This document shows, one piece after another, positions 10,601-18,488 of a stretch of 64,000 nt of DNA. The notes below the pieces were generated by a model. It was given only the letters and a program-made list of their open reading frames with translations, had not been told where the DNA came from and searched no databases. Every line of letters starts with the position of its first letter. Within the stretch, counting starts at the first letter, position 1. Source of the stretch: CAZNOG01 sp964574635. GTDB taxonomy: Bacteria > Bacteroidota > Bacteroidia > Flavobacteriales_D > Cryomorphaceae. Made by a program: the position numbers and the translations under genes. The stretch is taken from positions 62,001 to 126,000 of the forward strand of contig CAZNOG010000008.1 in NCBI GenBank assembly GCA_964574635.1, given 5' to 3'.

Positions 10601-12669
10601 CGGCCGCCGTGGTGCGGGACGTGACCGCGGGCTGTTCGCCCCTCACGGTGACTTTCCAAAACAACAGCACCACCGCCGACCGATACGAATGGTATTACGG
10701 CGACGGCACCTTGTCGGACACGTCGGCCACAGTGCACCAACACGTATTTCAATCGACGTCCACCGCCCCTCAGGTTTTTCAGGGCATGATGATCGCTTCG
10801 ACCGACTTCGGTTGCCGCGATACCACGGAATTTCAAGTGACGGTCTACCCCGAGGTCAACGCCGGTTTCGTTCCGTCTGCCGAAGGTTGTTCGCCGTTGC
10901 CCGTCGATTTTTTCAATACTTCCCAAGGCGCCGCGACGTATGCGTGGTCCTTCGGTGACGGAAACGAGGCGTTCATCGAAGATCCCTCGTACACTTTCGT
11001 AAACATTTCCGACACGATCCGCGACTTCCGCGTTTCCATGGTGGCGCAATCTGGATTCGGATGTACCGACACCACTCAAAGGATCGTCACGGTACACCCC
11101 AATCCAAACGTGTCTTTCGTGGTGGCCGGCATCGAAGGTTGCCATCCGGCGGACTTCTCCTTTGCGAATTATACCGGTAACGCGTCGACCTACCATTGGG
11201 ATTACGGTGACGGAACGACTTCCGACAACGGAGACAGTCTCCACACCCACACGTACACGAACAACACCGGGGAGGTTCAGAACCATACGGTGACCTTGAC
11301 CGCCACTTCGGATTACGGTTGCGAGGCTTCCAATTCCATAGACATCGAAGTCATTCCCGAAATCGTGGCCGGAGTCAATCCTCCCCTCGGAGGTTGTTCG
11401 CCGTATACCGCCGAATTCGAAAATGTTTCCACCGGAGCATACTCTTATTTCTGGGATTTTGGCGACGGCACGGTTTCCGTAGAAGTGAACCCGACGCACG
11501 TGTACATCAATCCCTCGGTGGAAGACTCCGTGTACACCGTACTGTTTATCGCCCGGTCGCTGTGGGGATGCGCGGATACCTTGACTTTCGAGGTGCCGGT
11601 GCACGGACAACCGCAAGCGAACTTCCTGGCCATGCCCGCCGTGCAACAGTATCCCAACGCCACCGTGGACTTGGTAAACCTCAGCGTGGCCAATTCGAGT
11701 GCGCAGCACCATTGGAATTGGGGAGACGGCAACGTGACGGCCTCCAATAATCCCGACAATCCCCAATCGTACACGTATGGTCATTGGGGTGAGTTCGATA
11801 TCGTATTGACCGTGGGAAGCGAAGTGTGCAACGACACATCGACGCAAAAAGTGGTCATTAAGCCCCCGCTTCCCATCGCCGATTTTATCGGTGAGGGTGA
11901 AGGTTGCCAACCTCTGAGGGTATCGTTCGAAAACAGGTCGACTTACGGTTTGACCTTCCACTGGGATTTCGGCGACGGTACCGTGAGCGACGAAGAGAAT
12001 CCCACGCACGTGTACTATGAGCCCGGGGTGTACAACGTGGCCTTGACAGTCACCGGACCGGGAGGAGATCAAGACGTGGAAGTGCATACGGGTGCCGTTG
12101 TGGTTCACCCGAGGGCGGAAGCGTATTTCACCGTCAACCCGCCGGTCATCAAAGTTCCGGATCAGGTGTACTTCCTGAACATGTCGACCGATGCGTCGAT
12201 CTATCACTGGGATTTCGGTGACGGACAGACCTCCACGGCCTTCTCGCCGTACCATTTCTATGAGTCATTGGGCTGGCACTCGGTCACGTTGGTGGCCAAC
12301 AACGAGTGGAACTGTCCGGACACATTCCGGGTGGATCAGGCCGTAAAAGGAAATATCGACAGTCGCATCAGTTTCCCCAACGCTTTTACACCGAACACGA
12401 GTGGAAGCACGGGTGGATATTGGAGCGTCGACGACATGTTCAGCAACGACATCTTCTTCCCGCTGTACAAGGGGGTGGATGAATTTCAAATGCAAATTTT
12501 CAACAAGTGGGGGGAGCTTCTATTCGAATCCACTGATGTGCGCCAAGGTTGGGATGGATACTACCGCGGCGAGCTTTGCCAGCAGGACGTCTACGTATGG
12601 CGTGTGAAGGTGAAGTTTTTGGATGGAAGCGAGTTGACCGATTCGGGAGACGTAACACTGTTAAGATGA
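7624..12669 (+). CDS. Giant PKD-repeat protein with T9SS type B sorting domain
   Basis: Cell-surface or secreted protein of 1681 residues, likely an adhesin, exported by the type IX secretion system. The start at 7624 gives a basic n-region (MRRFVR), a hydrophobic core and a cleavage site near GNAKAQ; an upstream in-frame TTG would spoil the signal peptide. I count 18 PKD-like units by their WDFGDGT-type motif (variants WNYGDGT, WSFGDGN, WELGNGT). The last 100 residues, beginning FPNAFTPNT near residue 1582 and ending VTLLR, match the gliding-motility C-terminal (type B) T9SS signal. Its stop overlaps the start of the next gene, followed by a PorP/SprF gene, the usual partner of type B cargo. 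The cargo specificity is inferred. Confidence 0.9.
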   Translation: MRRFVRIFFFGVVPMILIGAGNAKAQCELFDFYGNPSSSPYWYSCSGGDFTLNLQSPHAIGEWTVDWGDGSAVESGSELVPPNAISHVYTATVDTFEVVFTEVNTGCTVSGVVVIEEATSASIQIPVGGLTQACAPQTMEFINSSTNTSETTTFTWDFGDGSPNAVFDHTNWGQTISHTYQKGTVDCETVVTLTAENYCNQVQGGYSQATFNPIRIWDIDDAGITASEMVLCWPENEVTFTNTTERNCLLQGNIYQRYEYWNFGDYWGLGYDSIIDWRAWPPTFPHTLEYPGIGTYSVTLLDSNLCGIDVTSITVEIVPPPTADASADETEVCEHEVITFTNSSSSNATHFEWDFGDGTPPVYSGDATVQHVYGTAGNYSVMLVAGVGGLGGCADTTYIPITVVPGPEAEILLDRGEDCDQLEVQFSDGSSGTISDWSWDFGNGNTSNLADPPVQNYGSVGAYNVTLTVEAPNGCRNTDTEIVYVHETPVSDFLIQNVCVGSEGSFTDISTSAGGDPIVDWFWDFGDGTTSTQSDPEHSYSSAGTFTVSLTVGTAHCSHTSSQVVTVEPAPEASFVSNIDEGCGPLEVEFTSTTLGGDNYVWIFGDGGSSALENPTHVFNNYGSVDSVYTVAMIAKTAFGCADTAFSTVTVRPNAQSHFDAFYVPSCEPDPAIFINNSVNADSYEWHFGDGSPVETTEDATHEYVNNGQTLQNYTVTLVATTAYGCNDTSSATISVFPQPSFDFTLDVDSGCSPLGVQFPVVPGAVSYQWSFGDGTLSTAPNPYHSYGNSGNAPVDYEVRLVATSPFGCNDTATANVVVYPDPVPQFTVDKTSGCGPLEVVIENQSLYADSVVWNYGDGTTSDTSALVHSHTFTNNTNQTQSYTIELTAYTDAGCSATYSRTIEVHPVVTAAFDHPEESCSPISFVFDNQSENADFYHWELGNGTVSVAEEPLAGYQNNTIFPDTFDIRLVATSAFGCEDTAYSSIVLHPKPSAAVVRDVTAGCSPLTVTFQNNSTTADRYEWYYGDGTLSDTSATVHQHVFQSTSTAPQVFQGMMIASTDFGCRDTTEFQVTVYPEVNAGFVPSAEGCSPLPVDFFNTSQGAATYAWSFGDGNEAFIEDPSYTFVNISDTIRDFRVSMVAQSGFGCTDTTQRIVTVHPNPNVSFVVAGIEGCHPADFSFANYTGNASTYHWDYGDGTTSDNGDSLHTHTYTNNTGEVQNHTVTLTATSDYGCEASNSIDIEVIPEIVAGVNPPLGGCSPYTAEFENVSTGAYSYFWDFGDGTVSVEVNPTHVYINPSVEDSVYTVLFIARSLWGCADTLTFEVPVHGQPQANFLAMPAVQQYPNATVDLVNLSVANSSAQHHWNWGDGNVTASNNPDNPQSYTYGHWGEFDIVLTVGSEVCNDTSTQKVVIKPPLPIADFIGEGEGCQPLRVSFENRSTYGLTFHWDFGDGTVSDEENPTHVYYEPGVYNVALTVTGPGGDQDVEVHTGAVVVHPRAEAYFTVNPPVIKVPDQVYFLNMSTDASIYHWDFGDGQTSTAFSPYHFYESLGWHSVTLVANNEWNCPDTFRVDQAVKGNIDSRISFPNAFTPNTSGSTGGYWSVDDMFSNDIFFPLYKGVDEFQMQIFNKWGELLFESTDVRQGWDGYYRGELCQQDVYVWRVKVKFLDGSELTDSGDVTLLR

Positions 12670-14225
12670 TGAAAAAGACAAAAAACGCGATTGCACTTTT
12701 GGTCATGCTCACCGTGAGCTTGTCGGGGTATGCCCAAAGCAAAATGGGTCGCTATCACAAAAACCTCTTGTACGAGGCCAATATTTATTTTTATCAAGGC
12801 GACTATTACTACGCCTCCGAGCTCTACACCGAGTTGATAAAAATAGAGCCGGAAAACACCGAACTCCTCGAGCGTTTGGGCATCTGTTACTACCACTTGC
12901 CTCCGCTCAAAGACCAAGCGGAACGCTACCTGAAAATGGCCGTGAAGCTCGACGGTGTGGACGCCTATTACTATTTGGCCTTGTTGCGAATCGCCGATTA
13001 CCGGTTTTACGACGCCCTCACTTTGCTCGAAACGTATGAGAAAAAGTCCGAGAGAACCAAAACCGTGGAGGAAATCGAACACCTGAAGGCTACGGCCGAA
13101 AGGGCGATTACCATGGTTCAGGCTCCCTTGGCCGTGACCATTACGAATTTGGGCGAGGAGGTGAATACGAGCTTGCACGATTACGCACCGGTTTGGGACA
13201 TGAACGGAAACAAGTTGCTTTTCACTTCGCGTAGAAAGCTGGATTCCAAAAGTGTAAAAGACGTATCTGAGCAATTCGACGAAAACATCTTTTTGGTGGA
13301 CCTCAACGCCGAACCGCTTCGCGCGGAGGCCGCACCGGAAATTTTCAACTCGAGAACCAACGACGCCGCGGTGGCTTGTTCGCCCGACGGGAACAGCCTG
13401 ATCATTTACCGCACCAGCCGGGACGGGTTTTCGGGAGACCTGTACCTCAGCAAGCGCGAACACTATTCGTGGAGTTCCTTGGAGAAACTCGACGAGAAGA
13501 TCAACAGCAAGTACCAGGAAGCGAGCGCTTCATTCGGGTACAACGATCCCGACGTGCTTTACTTCTCCAGCGACCGCGAAGGGGGATACGGTGGCAAAGA
13601 CCTCTACGTGGTGCGCAGGCTTCCCGACGGAAACTGGGGGGAACCGATGAACCTCGGCCCCAACGTAAACACGAAATACGATGAAGACGCGCCCTTCATG
13701 GCCGCCGACGGGGTGCTTTACTTCGCCTCGAAGGGCCACACCACCATGGGCGGATTCGACATTTTCATGACCCGCGAGGGAGAAGACGGTTGGGAAGTCC
13801 CGGCCAACATCGGTTACCCGATCAACACTCCCGGCGACGACATTTTCTTCAGCATCGATCCGACCGGGTCACACGGATACTTCTCGTCCGAGCGTCTGGG
13901 CGGATTCGGGTTGCAAGACCTATATAAGGTGTCGTTCGACGAAAACAACACCATCATCCTTCGGGGAACGCTCACGGCGGGTCAATCCATTCCCAGCAAT
14001 GCGACCATCACCTTGATGGCGGAGAAAGACGGAACCATCGAGGGCATGTACCAATCCGATCCCCGGGAGGGAACCTTCGTGTTGGCATTGAACACCAACA
14101 AAAAATACTCGATGCTGATCGAAGCCGAGGGCTACGTGCCGGTTGAGAAACCCTTGTATTTCGGTGCGGAACTCGCCGGATTGAAAGAGGTGAAGCAAGA
14201 GATTCAATTGTCCAAACTGCGTTGA
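12666..14225 (+). CDS. TPR and PD40 (WD40-like) repeat outer-membrane-associated protein
   Basis: A 519-residue exported protein, signal peptide ending SLSGYAQ. Residues about 25-150 are TPR-like helices (YYYASELYTELIKIEP). The middle has PD40 beta-propeller blades, seen as LLFTSRRK, SLIIYRTSRDG, YFSSDREGGYGGKDLYVV and LYFASKGHTTMGGFDIF. The last 80 residues resemble a carboxypeptidase-regulatory-like beta sandwich. The order TPR, PD40, beta-sandwich is that of PorE-type T9SS-associated proteins, but the peptidoglycan-binding OmpA domain that normally follows is absent. It overlaps the PKD gene by 4 nt (ATGA) and the PorP gene by 1 nt, so the three are almost certainly one translationally coupled operon. 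Its role is probably structural support for display of the PKD protein; that is inference. Confidence 0.8.
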   Translation: MMKKTKNAIALLVMLTVSLSGYAQSKMGRYHKNLLYEANIYFYQGDYYYASELYTELIKIEPENTELLERLGICYYHLPPLKDQAERYLKMAVKLDGVDAYYYLALLRIADYRFYDALTLLETYEKKSERTKTVEEIEHLKATAERAITMVQAPLAVTITNLGEEVNTSLHDYAPVWDMNGNKLLFTSRRKLDSKSVKDVSEQFDENIFLVDLNAEPLRAEAAPEIFNSRTNDAAVACSPDGNSLIIYRTSRDGFSGDLYLSKREHYSWSSLEKLDEKINSKYQEASASFGYNDPDVLYFSSDREGGYGGKDLYVVRRLPDGNWGEPMNLGPNVNTKYDEDAPFMAADGVLYFASKGHTTMGGFDIFMTREGEDGWEVPANIGYPINTPGDDIFFSIDPTGSHGYFSSERLGGFGLQDLYKVSFDENNTIILRGTLTAGQSIPSNATITLMAEKDGTIEGMYQSDPREGTFVLALNTNKKYSMLIEAEGYVPVEKPLYFGAELAGLKEVKQEIQLSKLR

Positions 14226-15250
14226 TGTTGAGATATTTTTACATATCGTTTGCGGTCATAGGTGCCGTTGTGTGGTTCGGTGGTCCCGTCATAGCGCAGG
14301 ACCAGCAGTTCACGCAATTTTACGCGTCGCCGATGAAGCTGAACCCGGCTTTTGCGGGCACGTCCATTCAGAGCCGGGCGGTCACCACGTACCGAAATCA
14401 ATGGCCGGCGCTGCCCAAAGCGTTCGTGTCGTACAATTTCGCCTTCGATCACTACTTGCCGGAGATCAACAGCGGAATCGGTATTTCCGTGTCGCACGAT
14501 CGTGCGGGTACGGGGGCCTTGACGTATACTTCCGCGTCGTTGAACTACGCATACGACATTCGGTTGACGCGAAAGTGGTCGGTGCGTCCGGCCCTGAAGT
14601 TCGGTTTCGGGAGCAACTTTCTCGACATCGACAAACTGACGTTTATGGATCAGTTGGTGCGCGAGGATGACGGCGTTTCCACGCTCGATCCCGACAGGGG
14701 GCGTTTTGCCACCGAACCGGTGAACTATCCGGATTTTGGAGCGGGTTTTCTGTTGTTTTCGAAAGTGTTTTGGGTGGGTGCGTCCCTCGATCACATAAAC
14801 CGTCCGGTGCATTCCGTCACCGGAAGGGAAGCGCGGTTGCCTCAACTGTTTTCCGCCCACGCCGGGATGCGAATCAAGGTGTCGGACGTGGGTGCATTCA
14901 GCAAGCGGCAGTTCATCGTTCCGGCGATCAATTACCGCATGCAGGGATTGTTTGACCAGGTGGACATGGGCTTTTACTACGAGTACGACCCCATTATTTT
15001 GGGCTTGTGGTACCGCGGAATTCCCGGGTTTAAAAAGAACGCCAACAACACGATCAACCAAGACGCCATCGCAGTACTCGTAGGCTATGAAGTCAACAAC
15101 ATGACCATCGGGTACAGCTACGACGTAACCATATCGCAATTGACCCCGAATAGCGGGGGAGCCCACGAGTTAACCTTGCAAATAGAGTTTGCGAGCAGAA
15201 AGAGTAAAAAGGCTGTGAAACGCAGGGTCGTTCCCTGCGCAAAATTCTGA
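14225..15250 (+). CDS. PorP/SprF family type IX secretion membrane protein
   Basis: Outer-membrane beta-barrel protein, 341 residues, of the PorP/SprF family that pairs with type B T9SS cargo. After a signal peptide (GGPVIAQ) comes the family hallmark DQQFTQFYASPMKLNPAFAG, then SRAVTTYRNQWPAL and alternating amphipathic strands to the end. Its start codon shares one base with the stop codon of the PD40 gene. It is the third gene of the PKD/PD40/PorP operon, and by analogy with SprF and SprB it should act in secreting or attaching the 1681-residue PKD protein. The ATG at 14225 was preferred to the TTG one codon earlier. Confidence 0.9.
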   Translation: MLRYFYISFAVIGAVVWFGGPVIAQDQQFTQFYASPMKLNPAFAGTSIQSRAVTTYRNQWPALPKAFVSYNFAFDHYLPEINSGIGISVSHDRAGTGALTYTSASLNYAYDIRLTRKWSVRPALKFGFGSNFLDIDKLTFMDQLVREDDGVSTLDPDRGRFATEPVNYPDFGAGFLLFSKVFWVGASLDHINRPVHSVTGREARLPQLFSAHAGMRIKVSDVGAFSKRQFIVPAINYRMQGLFDQVDMGFYYEYDPIILGLWYRGIPGFKKNANNTINQDAIAVLVGYEVNNMTIGYSYDVTISQLTPNSGGAHELTLQIEFASRKSKKAVKRRVVPCAKF

Positions 15251-15300
15251 TAAAACTCGTTTTTTCATCGACGAAACGCGATTTCCAACGGTAGAATTTA

Positions 15301-15308
15301 TATATTCG
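15301..15308 (+). promoter_or_regulatory. Weak promoter -7 candidate for the SiaB-type kinase gene
   Basis: TATATTCG differs by one base from TAnnTTTG and ends 18 nt before the ATG. I found no convincing -33 element. Confidence 0.3.
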
Positions 15309-15326
15309 CCGCGAGAAAATTCGGAA

Positions 15327-15902
15327 ATGGAGTGTGATCTCATGGCAGTTGACCGGTTTTATATGGGCGTCGATAAGACGTATCATAAATTATTGGAAAG
15401 TAGCGATCACCGCGTATTGGTGCACTATGCCGGCAACTTGAACTTCGGTTTCGCCAATGCCCTGGCGGCGCGAATCGAGAAAATCCTCGAAAAGGAAATA
15501 CCCAACAAGAAGGTGCAAAGACGGTTCTTTTCCGTTTTTGTGGAAGCCATCCAGAACATCCGCCTGCACGGCATTTCCGACGACGAAAACCGGATTCACG
15601 CCGGTGTGACGTTGTATCTCACCAAAACCCACCTTTGCAGCGTATTTTCCAACTTGATCCACACGTCCTCCATACCCGTTCTGCGATCGAGGTACGAGGA
15701 GGTGAACGCCATGGACCGAACGGAGCTGAAGAAAAAATACCTGGAGGTGATGATGAACGGAAACCTCTCGTCCAAAGGAGGCGCCGGCCTCGGCATCATC
15801 ACCATCGTTTTGCGTTCCCGCAACCCGGGTCCGTACAAAATCACACCCTTGGATAACGAGAACGCCGCCTTTGAATTTCAGACTGCGGTTGATTTGGAGT
15901 AA
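15327..15902 (+). CDS. SiaB-family (DUF6272) GHKL-type protein kinase
   Basis: A 191-residue cytoplasmic protein with the features of the SiaB family. These kinases have a GHKL ATPase fold and, in Pseudomonas, phosphorylate SiaC to control c-di-GMP-linked aggregation. Visible motifs are an N-box FVEAIQNIRLHGI (Glu and Asn of ExxxN) near residue 75 and a glycine-rich lid GGAGLGIITI near 153. No SiaA phosphatase, SiaC (DUF1987) or SiaD cyclase gene is in the window. A 106-residue protein follows after 9 nt and an NRDE protein after that. The family assignment rests on recalled motif similarity; the substrate is unknown. Confidence 0.65.
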   Translation: MECDLMAVDRFYMGVDKTYHKLLESSDHRVLVHYAGNLNFGFANALAARIEKILEKEIPNKKVQRRFFSVFVEAIQNIRLHGISDDENRIHAGVTLYLTKTHLCSVFSNLIHTSSIPVLRSRYEEVNAMDRTELKKKYLEVMMNGNLSSKGGAGLGIITIVLRSRNPGPYKITPLDNENAAFEFQTAVDLE

Positions 15903-15911
15903 TTTTACTCC

Positions 15912-16232
15912 GTGATTTTCATTTTCGATTGGGGATACACCACGACGTGGAAGGTGGGCCCGCTTTCGCGCGACGACGTCGGGGGCAGGGTAGAGGATGA
16001 ATTCGTTTGGCTCACCCGGGAAAGGGAATGGTTCCGTGCATTCTTCATTCCCACCATACCAACCCGTACGCGGTATTTATTCGTTTCGGATGAAGACGGC
16101 CAAAGCCGTGAAATAGACCGTGCGGAATTCGAATACTACCGACCCCTCGCCGAATTGAACGCACTGATGATGAACGATAGAATATCTTCGGAGGATTACG
16201 ACGCCCGACGGAGGGAAATGGGTTTTGGCTGA
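15912..16232 (+). CDS. Small zinc-ribbon-like protein lacking cysteines
   Basis: A 106-residue protein with a GTG start; no in-frame ATG is available before the conserved region. The layout resembles small zinc-ribbon proteins with an FxFGWG N-terminus, a W-L-R-x-R-xWFxxFFIPxIP centre and a helical tail with an ISxEEY motif: here FIFDWGYTTT, EREWFRAFFIPTIPTRTRY and DRISSEDYDARR. In that family two CxxC pairs flank the centre, but this protein has no cysteine at all (the second pair is replaced around VSDEDGQ). It begins 9 nt after the kinase gene, and its stop overlaps the next ATG. Function unknown. The family link is from memory and should be treated as tentative. Confidence 0.6.
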   Translation: MIFIFDWGYTTTWKVGPLSRDDVGGRVEDEFVWLTREREWFRAFFIPTIPTRTRYLFVSDEDGQSREIDRAEFEYYRPLAELNALMMNDRISSEDYDARRREMGFG

Positions 16233-16933
16233 TGTGCACTTTGAGTTATATCCCGACAAATGAAGGATCCATCGTCACGGCCAACCGGGACGAATCCCCG
16301 TTGCGTCGCGCGGAAACCCTGTCCGAATACCGCACCGCAAAAGGGGAAACGTTTCTCATCGCCAAGGAACCCGTCCACGGCGGAACGAATTTCGCCGCCT
16401 CCACCGAAGGTGCCAAGATCGCCGTGCTGCTGAACGGTGGATTCAAGGCGCATCCAATGGGTGGGAAGTACCGCTTGAGCCGGGGCTTGGTGGTGTTGGA
16501 AAGTTTGGAATACGCGGATCCGGCGAAGTTCGCCTCGTCATTTGATTTCGGTGGGGTGGAGCCCTTCACCATGGTGCACTTCGATTCGGTACCCAAGGAA
16601 ATTCGCTGGGACGGGAAAGACGCGTACATCCGCACCCTCCCCGCCGATCGCCCGATGATCGTGGCTTCGGCACTGATGTACCCGCCCATCCAACAAATGA
16701 GACGCAGGGTGTGGTTTGCAAATGAATTGCGCGCGGGAAGTCCCACCCACAAAACCCTCTTTCATTTTCACCTGACCGGAGGCGACGGAAACCCCGAATC
16801 CGATATGGTCATGGTGCGCGAATTCGTTCGCACGGTATCGATTTCTCAGGTCAGCACATCGGCCGGGCACCGTCGCATCAGGCACCTGAACAAGATCGAG
16901 GGCGACGACCGGATGTGGGAATTCAGAATATAA
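16232..16933 (+). CDS. NRDE/TANGO2-family protein
   Basis: A 233-residue protein of the NRDE family, named for the conserved Asn-Arg-Asp-Glu seen here as TANRDESPLRRA. It begins MCTLSYIP, so Cys2 could become an N-terminal nucleophile after Met removal, as proposed for this Ntn-hydrolase-like family. Eukaryotic TANGO2 belongs to it; the bacterial role is not established, with haem handling or amide hydrolysis suggested. The start shares one base with the preceding stop codon. Its 3' end overlaps the convergent methionine aminopeptidase gene by 11 bp. It is coupled to the SiaB-type kinase and the small zinc-ribbon-like protein. Confidence 0.82.
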   Translation: MCTLSYIPTNEGSIVTANRDESPLRRAETLSEYRTAKGETFLIAKEPVHGGTNFAASTEGAKIAVLLNGGFKAHPMGGKYRLSRGLVVLESLEYADPAKFASSFDFGGVEPFTMVHFDSVPKEIRWDGKDAYIRTLPADRPMIVASALMYPPIQQMRRRVWFANELRAGSPTHKTLFHFHLTGGDGNPESDMVMVREFVRTVSISQVSTSAGHRRIRHLNKIEGDDRMWEFRI

Positions 16934-17741
16934 AAGCTTCGGACTTGATGCGCATGGGGTCCATGCCTCTTTTTTCGAGCACGCTCTCCACGTAATCGAA
17001 AGTGGATAAGATCTCGGGCTTGCCGTCGACCAGCGCCACGTCGTGTTCGAAATGCGCGGAGTACTTGCCGTCGGCGGTCACGATGGTCCAATTGTCGTCC
17101 AGCATGTAGATCTCTTTCGTTCCCATATTGATCATGGGTTCGATGGCCAGCACCATGCCGTCGACCAACTTTTTGCCTCGGCCCCGCTTGCCGTAATTAG
17201 GCACTTGGGGTTCTTCGTGCATGGATTTTCCCAATCCGTGGCCCACGAGTTCCCGAACCACGCCATAGCCGTGCGATTCCGCGTGGTGTTGAATGGCGTA
17301 GCTGATGTCGCCGATGCGATTTCCCTTGCGCATCTCGTTGATGCCCAGAAACAGGGATTCCTTTGTGACCTTCAGCAGTTTTTGAACTTCCGGGTCCACC
17401 TCCCCGATGGCGAAAGTATAGGCGTGGTCTCCGTAAAACTCGTTTTTCACCACGCCGCAATCCACCGAAATGATGTCACCTTCTTCCAGGGGCCTATCGT
17501 TGGGGATGCCGTGCACAACGGCTTCATTCACCGACATGCACAGGGAGTTCGGGAAACCCTCGAAACCCAGAAATGCCGGTTCCCCGCCGTTGTCTTTGAT
17601 GTACTCGTAGGCGATCCGGTCGAGCTCCAAAGGCGTGACTCCCGGGCCGATTTTTTCGGCGATCAGCGCCAAGGTACTCGATACGATGAGTGCGCTTTCG
17701 CGCATCAATTCAATTTCTTCGGACGATTTGAGATGAATCAT
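16923..17741 (-). CDS. map: Type I methionine aminopeptidase
   Basis: Removes the N-terminal methionine from nascent proteins in the cytoplasm, 272 residues. All five metal ligands of the pita-bread fold are recognisable: Asp in SVDCGV, Asp in YGDHAYTF, His in VGHGLGKSMHE, Glu in LAIEPMIN and Glu in AHFEHDVALVDG. The chosen ATG at 17741 gives the standard type I start IHLKSSEEIELMRES. It overlaps the stop of the upstream HAD gene by 4 nt (ATGA), so the two are translationally coupled. It converges on and slightly overlaps the NRDE gene. Confidence 0.95.
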   Translation of the reverse strand: MIHLKSSEEIELMRESALIVSSTLALIAEKIGPGVTPLELDRIAYEYIKDNGGEPAFLGFEGFPNSLCMSVNEAVVHGIPNDRPLEEGDIISVDCGVVKNEFYGDHAYTFAIGEVDPEVQKLLKVTKESLFLGINEMRKGNRIGDISYAIQHHAESHGYGVVRELVGHGLGKSMHEEPQVPNYGKRGRGKKLVDGMVLAIEPMINMGTKEIYMLDDNWTIVTADGKYSAHFEHDVALVDGKPEILSTFDYVESVLEKRGMDPMRIKSEAFIF

Positions 17742-18196
17742 TGGTTTCTGGTCAAATTGAAAATGCGTCGGAACCACCCCGGCTTGGGCGCGAAATTGTG
17801 GTGCGCATCGGGGTGGGTGTATTGGAGATTGGCCGGGCCCTCTTCGGGATGGATCATGCGGTACACTTCGCCCCAGCCGGGAAAGCCTCCCACGTTGCGG
17901 TCGTCGATGTACAGATCGGCGTTTACCTTCCGGCTCATCCCTTCCACAAAGGTTTCTTCCGGGTAATTTTTGTTGATGGCGTAAAATTCCACTCCGTTCG
18001 CGCGGCAGTACTCCACCGCTTCTTCCAAATACCTGCCTTCCCGGATGGTCCACAAAATGAGTCGATGCCCGTTGGCCTGCAACTTGCGCAAGGCGTCGAA
18101 GGCGAAGAGCATCTCCTTCCCGATTTTCGGATACCGGTGCTCTACGATGGTGCCGTCGAAATCTACCGCTATGGTGAGGGAATTACCCGTAATCAT
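17738..18196 (-). CDS. HAD-superfamily hydrolase-like protein
   Basis: A 152-residue protein with the HAD phosphatase core: motif I VDFDGTIVE (nucleophile Asp and acid/base Asp), motif II Thr in LILWTIREG and motif IV DLYIDDRNVGG. It lacks a long cap domain and resembles the small Bacteroidota HAD proteins related to Bacteroides BT0820. Substrate unknown. The start at 18196 follows a -7 element by only 15 nt. It is the first gene of a two-gene operon with methionine aminopeptidase. Confidence 0.78.
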   Translation of the reverse strand: MITGNSLTIAVDFDGTIVEHRYPKIGKEMLFAFDALRKLQANGHRLILWTIREGRYLEEAVEYCRANGVEFYAINKNYPEETFVEGMSRKVNADLYIDDRNVGGFPGWGEVYRMIHPEEGPANLQYTHPDAHHNFAPKPGWFRRIFNLTRNQ

Positions 18197-18211
18197 GAGT
18201 GTGATTTGCCG

Positions 18212-18219
18212 CAAAAATA
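18212..18219 (-). promoter_or_regulatory. Promoter -7 element for the HAD-map operon
   Basis: TATTTTTG on the minus strand matches TAnnTTTG exactly and ends 15 nt before the HAD start codon. This predicts a very short leader. The -33 element is not obvious. Confidence 0.5.
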
Positions 18220-18429
18220 CGAAACAACGCAGCAATGAGCGGAATGGAGGGCGGATGCGTCGCTTCCATTGCGGTTCGCCCGATTCACCCGTGGGGAAAG
18301 AGATTTTTACTTCCATGGAAGGCGTATGAACAAAGCGACCCATGTAAACGCTATAAGGAAAACAAAGCTCGGATCAGTGAAAGGAATGCTTCGAAAAATG
18401 AAGTGTGGAATAACTCGGTGCACGGATGC

Positions 18430-18488
18430 AGGTGGCCACAATCGCCCCTTCGAGGCTTCCCTCGCGTGCCACCTAAGGGCGATTTGAA
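18430..18488 (+). promoter_or_regulatory. Structured leader with two competing helices before a methyltransferase start codon
   Basis: Helix 1 pairs AGGTGGC (18430-18436) with GCCACCT (18468-18474), a perfect 7 bp. Helix 2 pairs AATCGCCCCTT (18440-18450) with AAGGGCGATT (18475-18484), 10 bp with one bulged C. A small hairpin, CGAGG-CTTC-CCTCG (18451-18464), fits inside either. The helices cross, and there is no linker between their 3' arms, so both are unlikely to form fully at once. Helix 2 ends 4 nt before the ATG and would block ribosome entry; helix 1 leaves that stretch free. No known riboswitch class was recognised. Confidence 0.45.

Noticed and set aside
8653..12255. Long open frames on the minus strand (501 and 682 codons) opposite the PKD gene
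   Set aside because: They mirror the repeat pattern of the plus-strand gene, have no domain features and no start context. They are antisense shadows of a repetitive coding sequence.
18430..18484. Reading the methyltransferase leader as a stable H-type pseudoknot
   Set aside because: With 3 nt in the first loop and none between the 3' arms, both helices cannot form fully together. Alternative folds are more likely.
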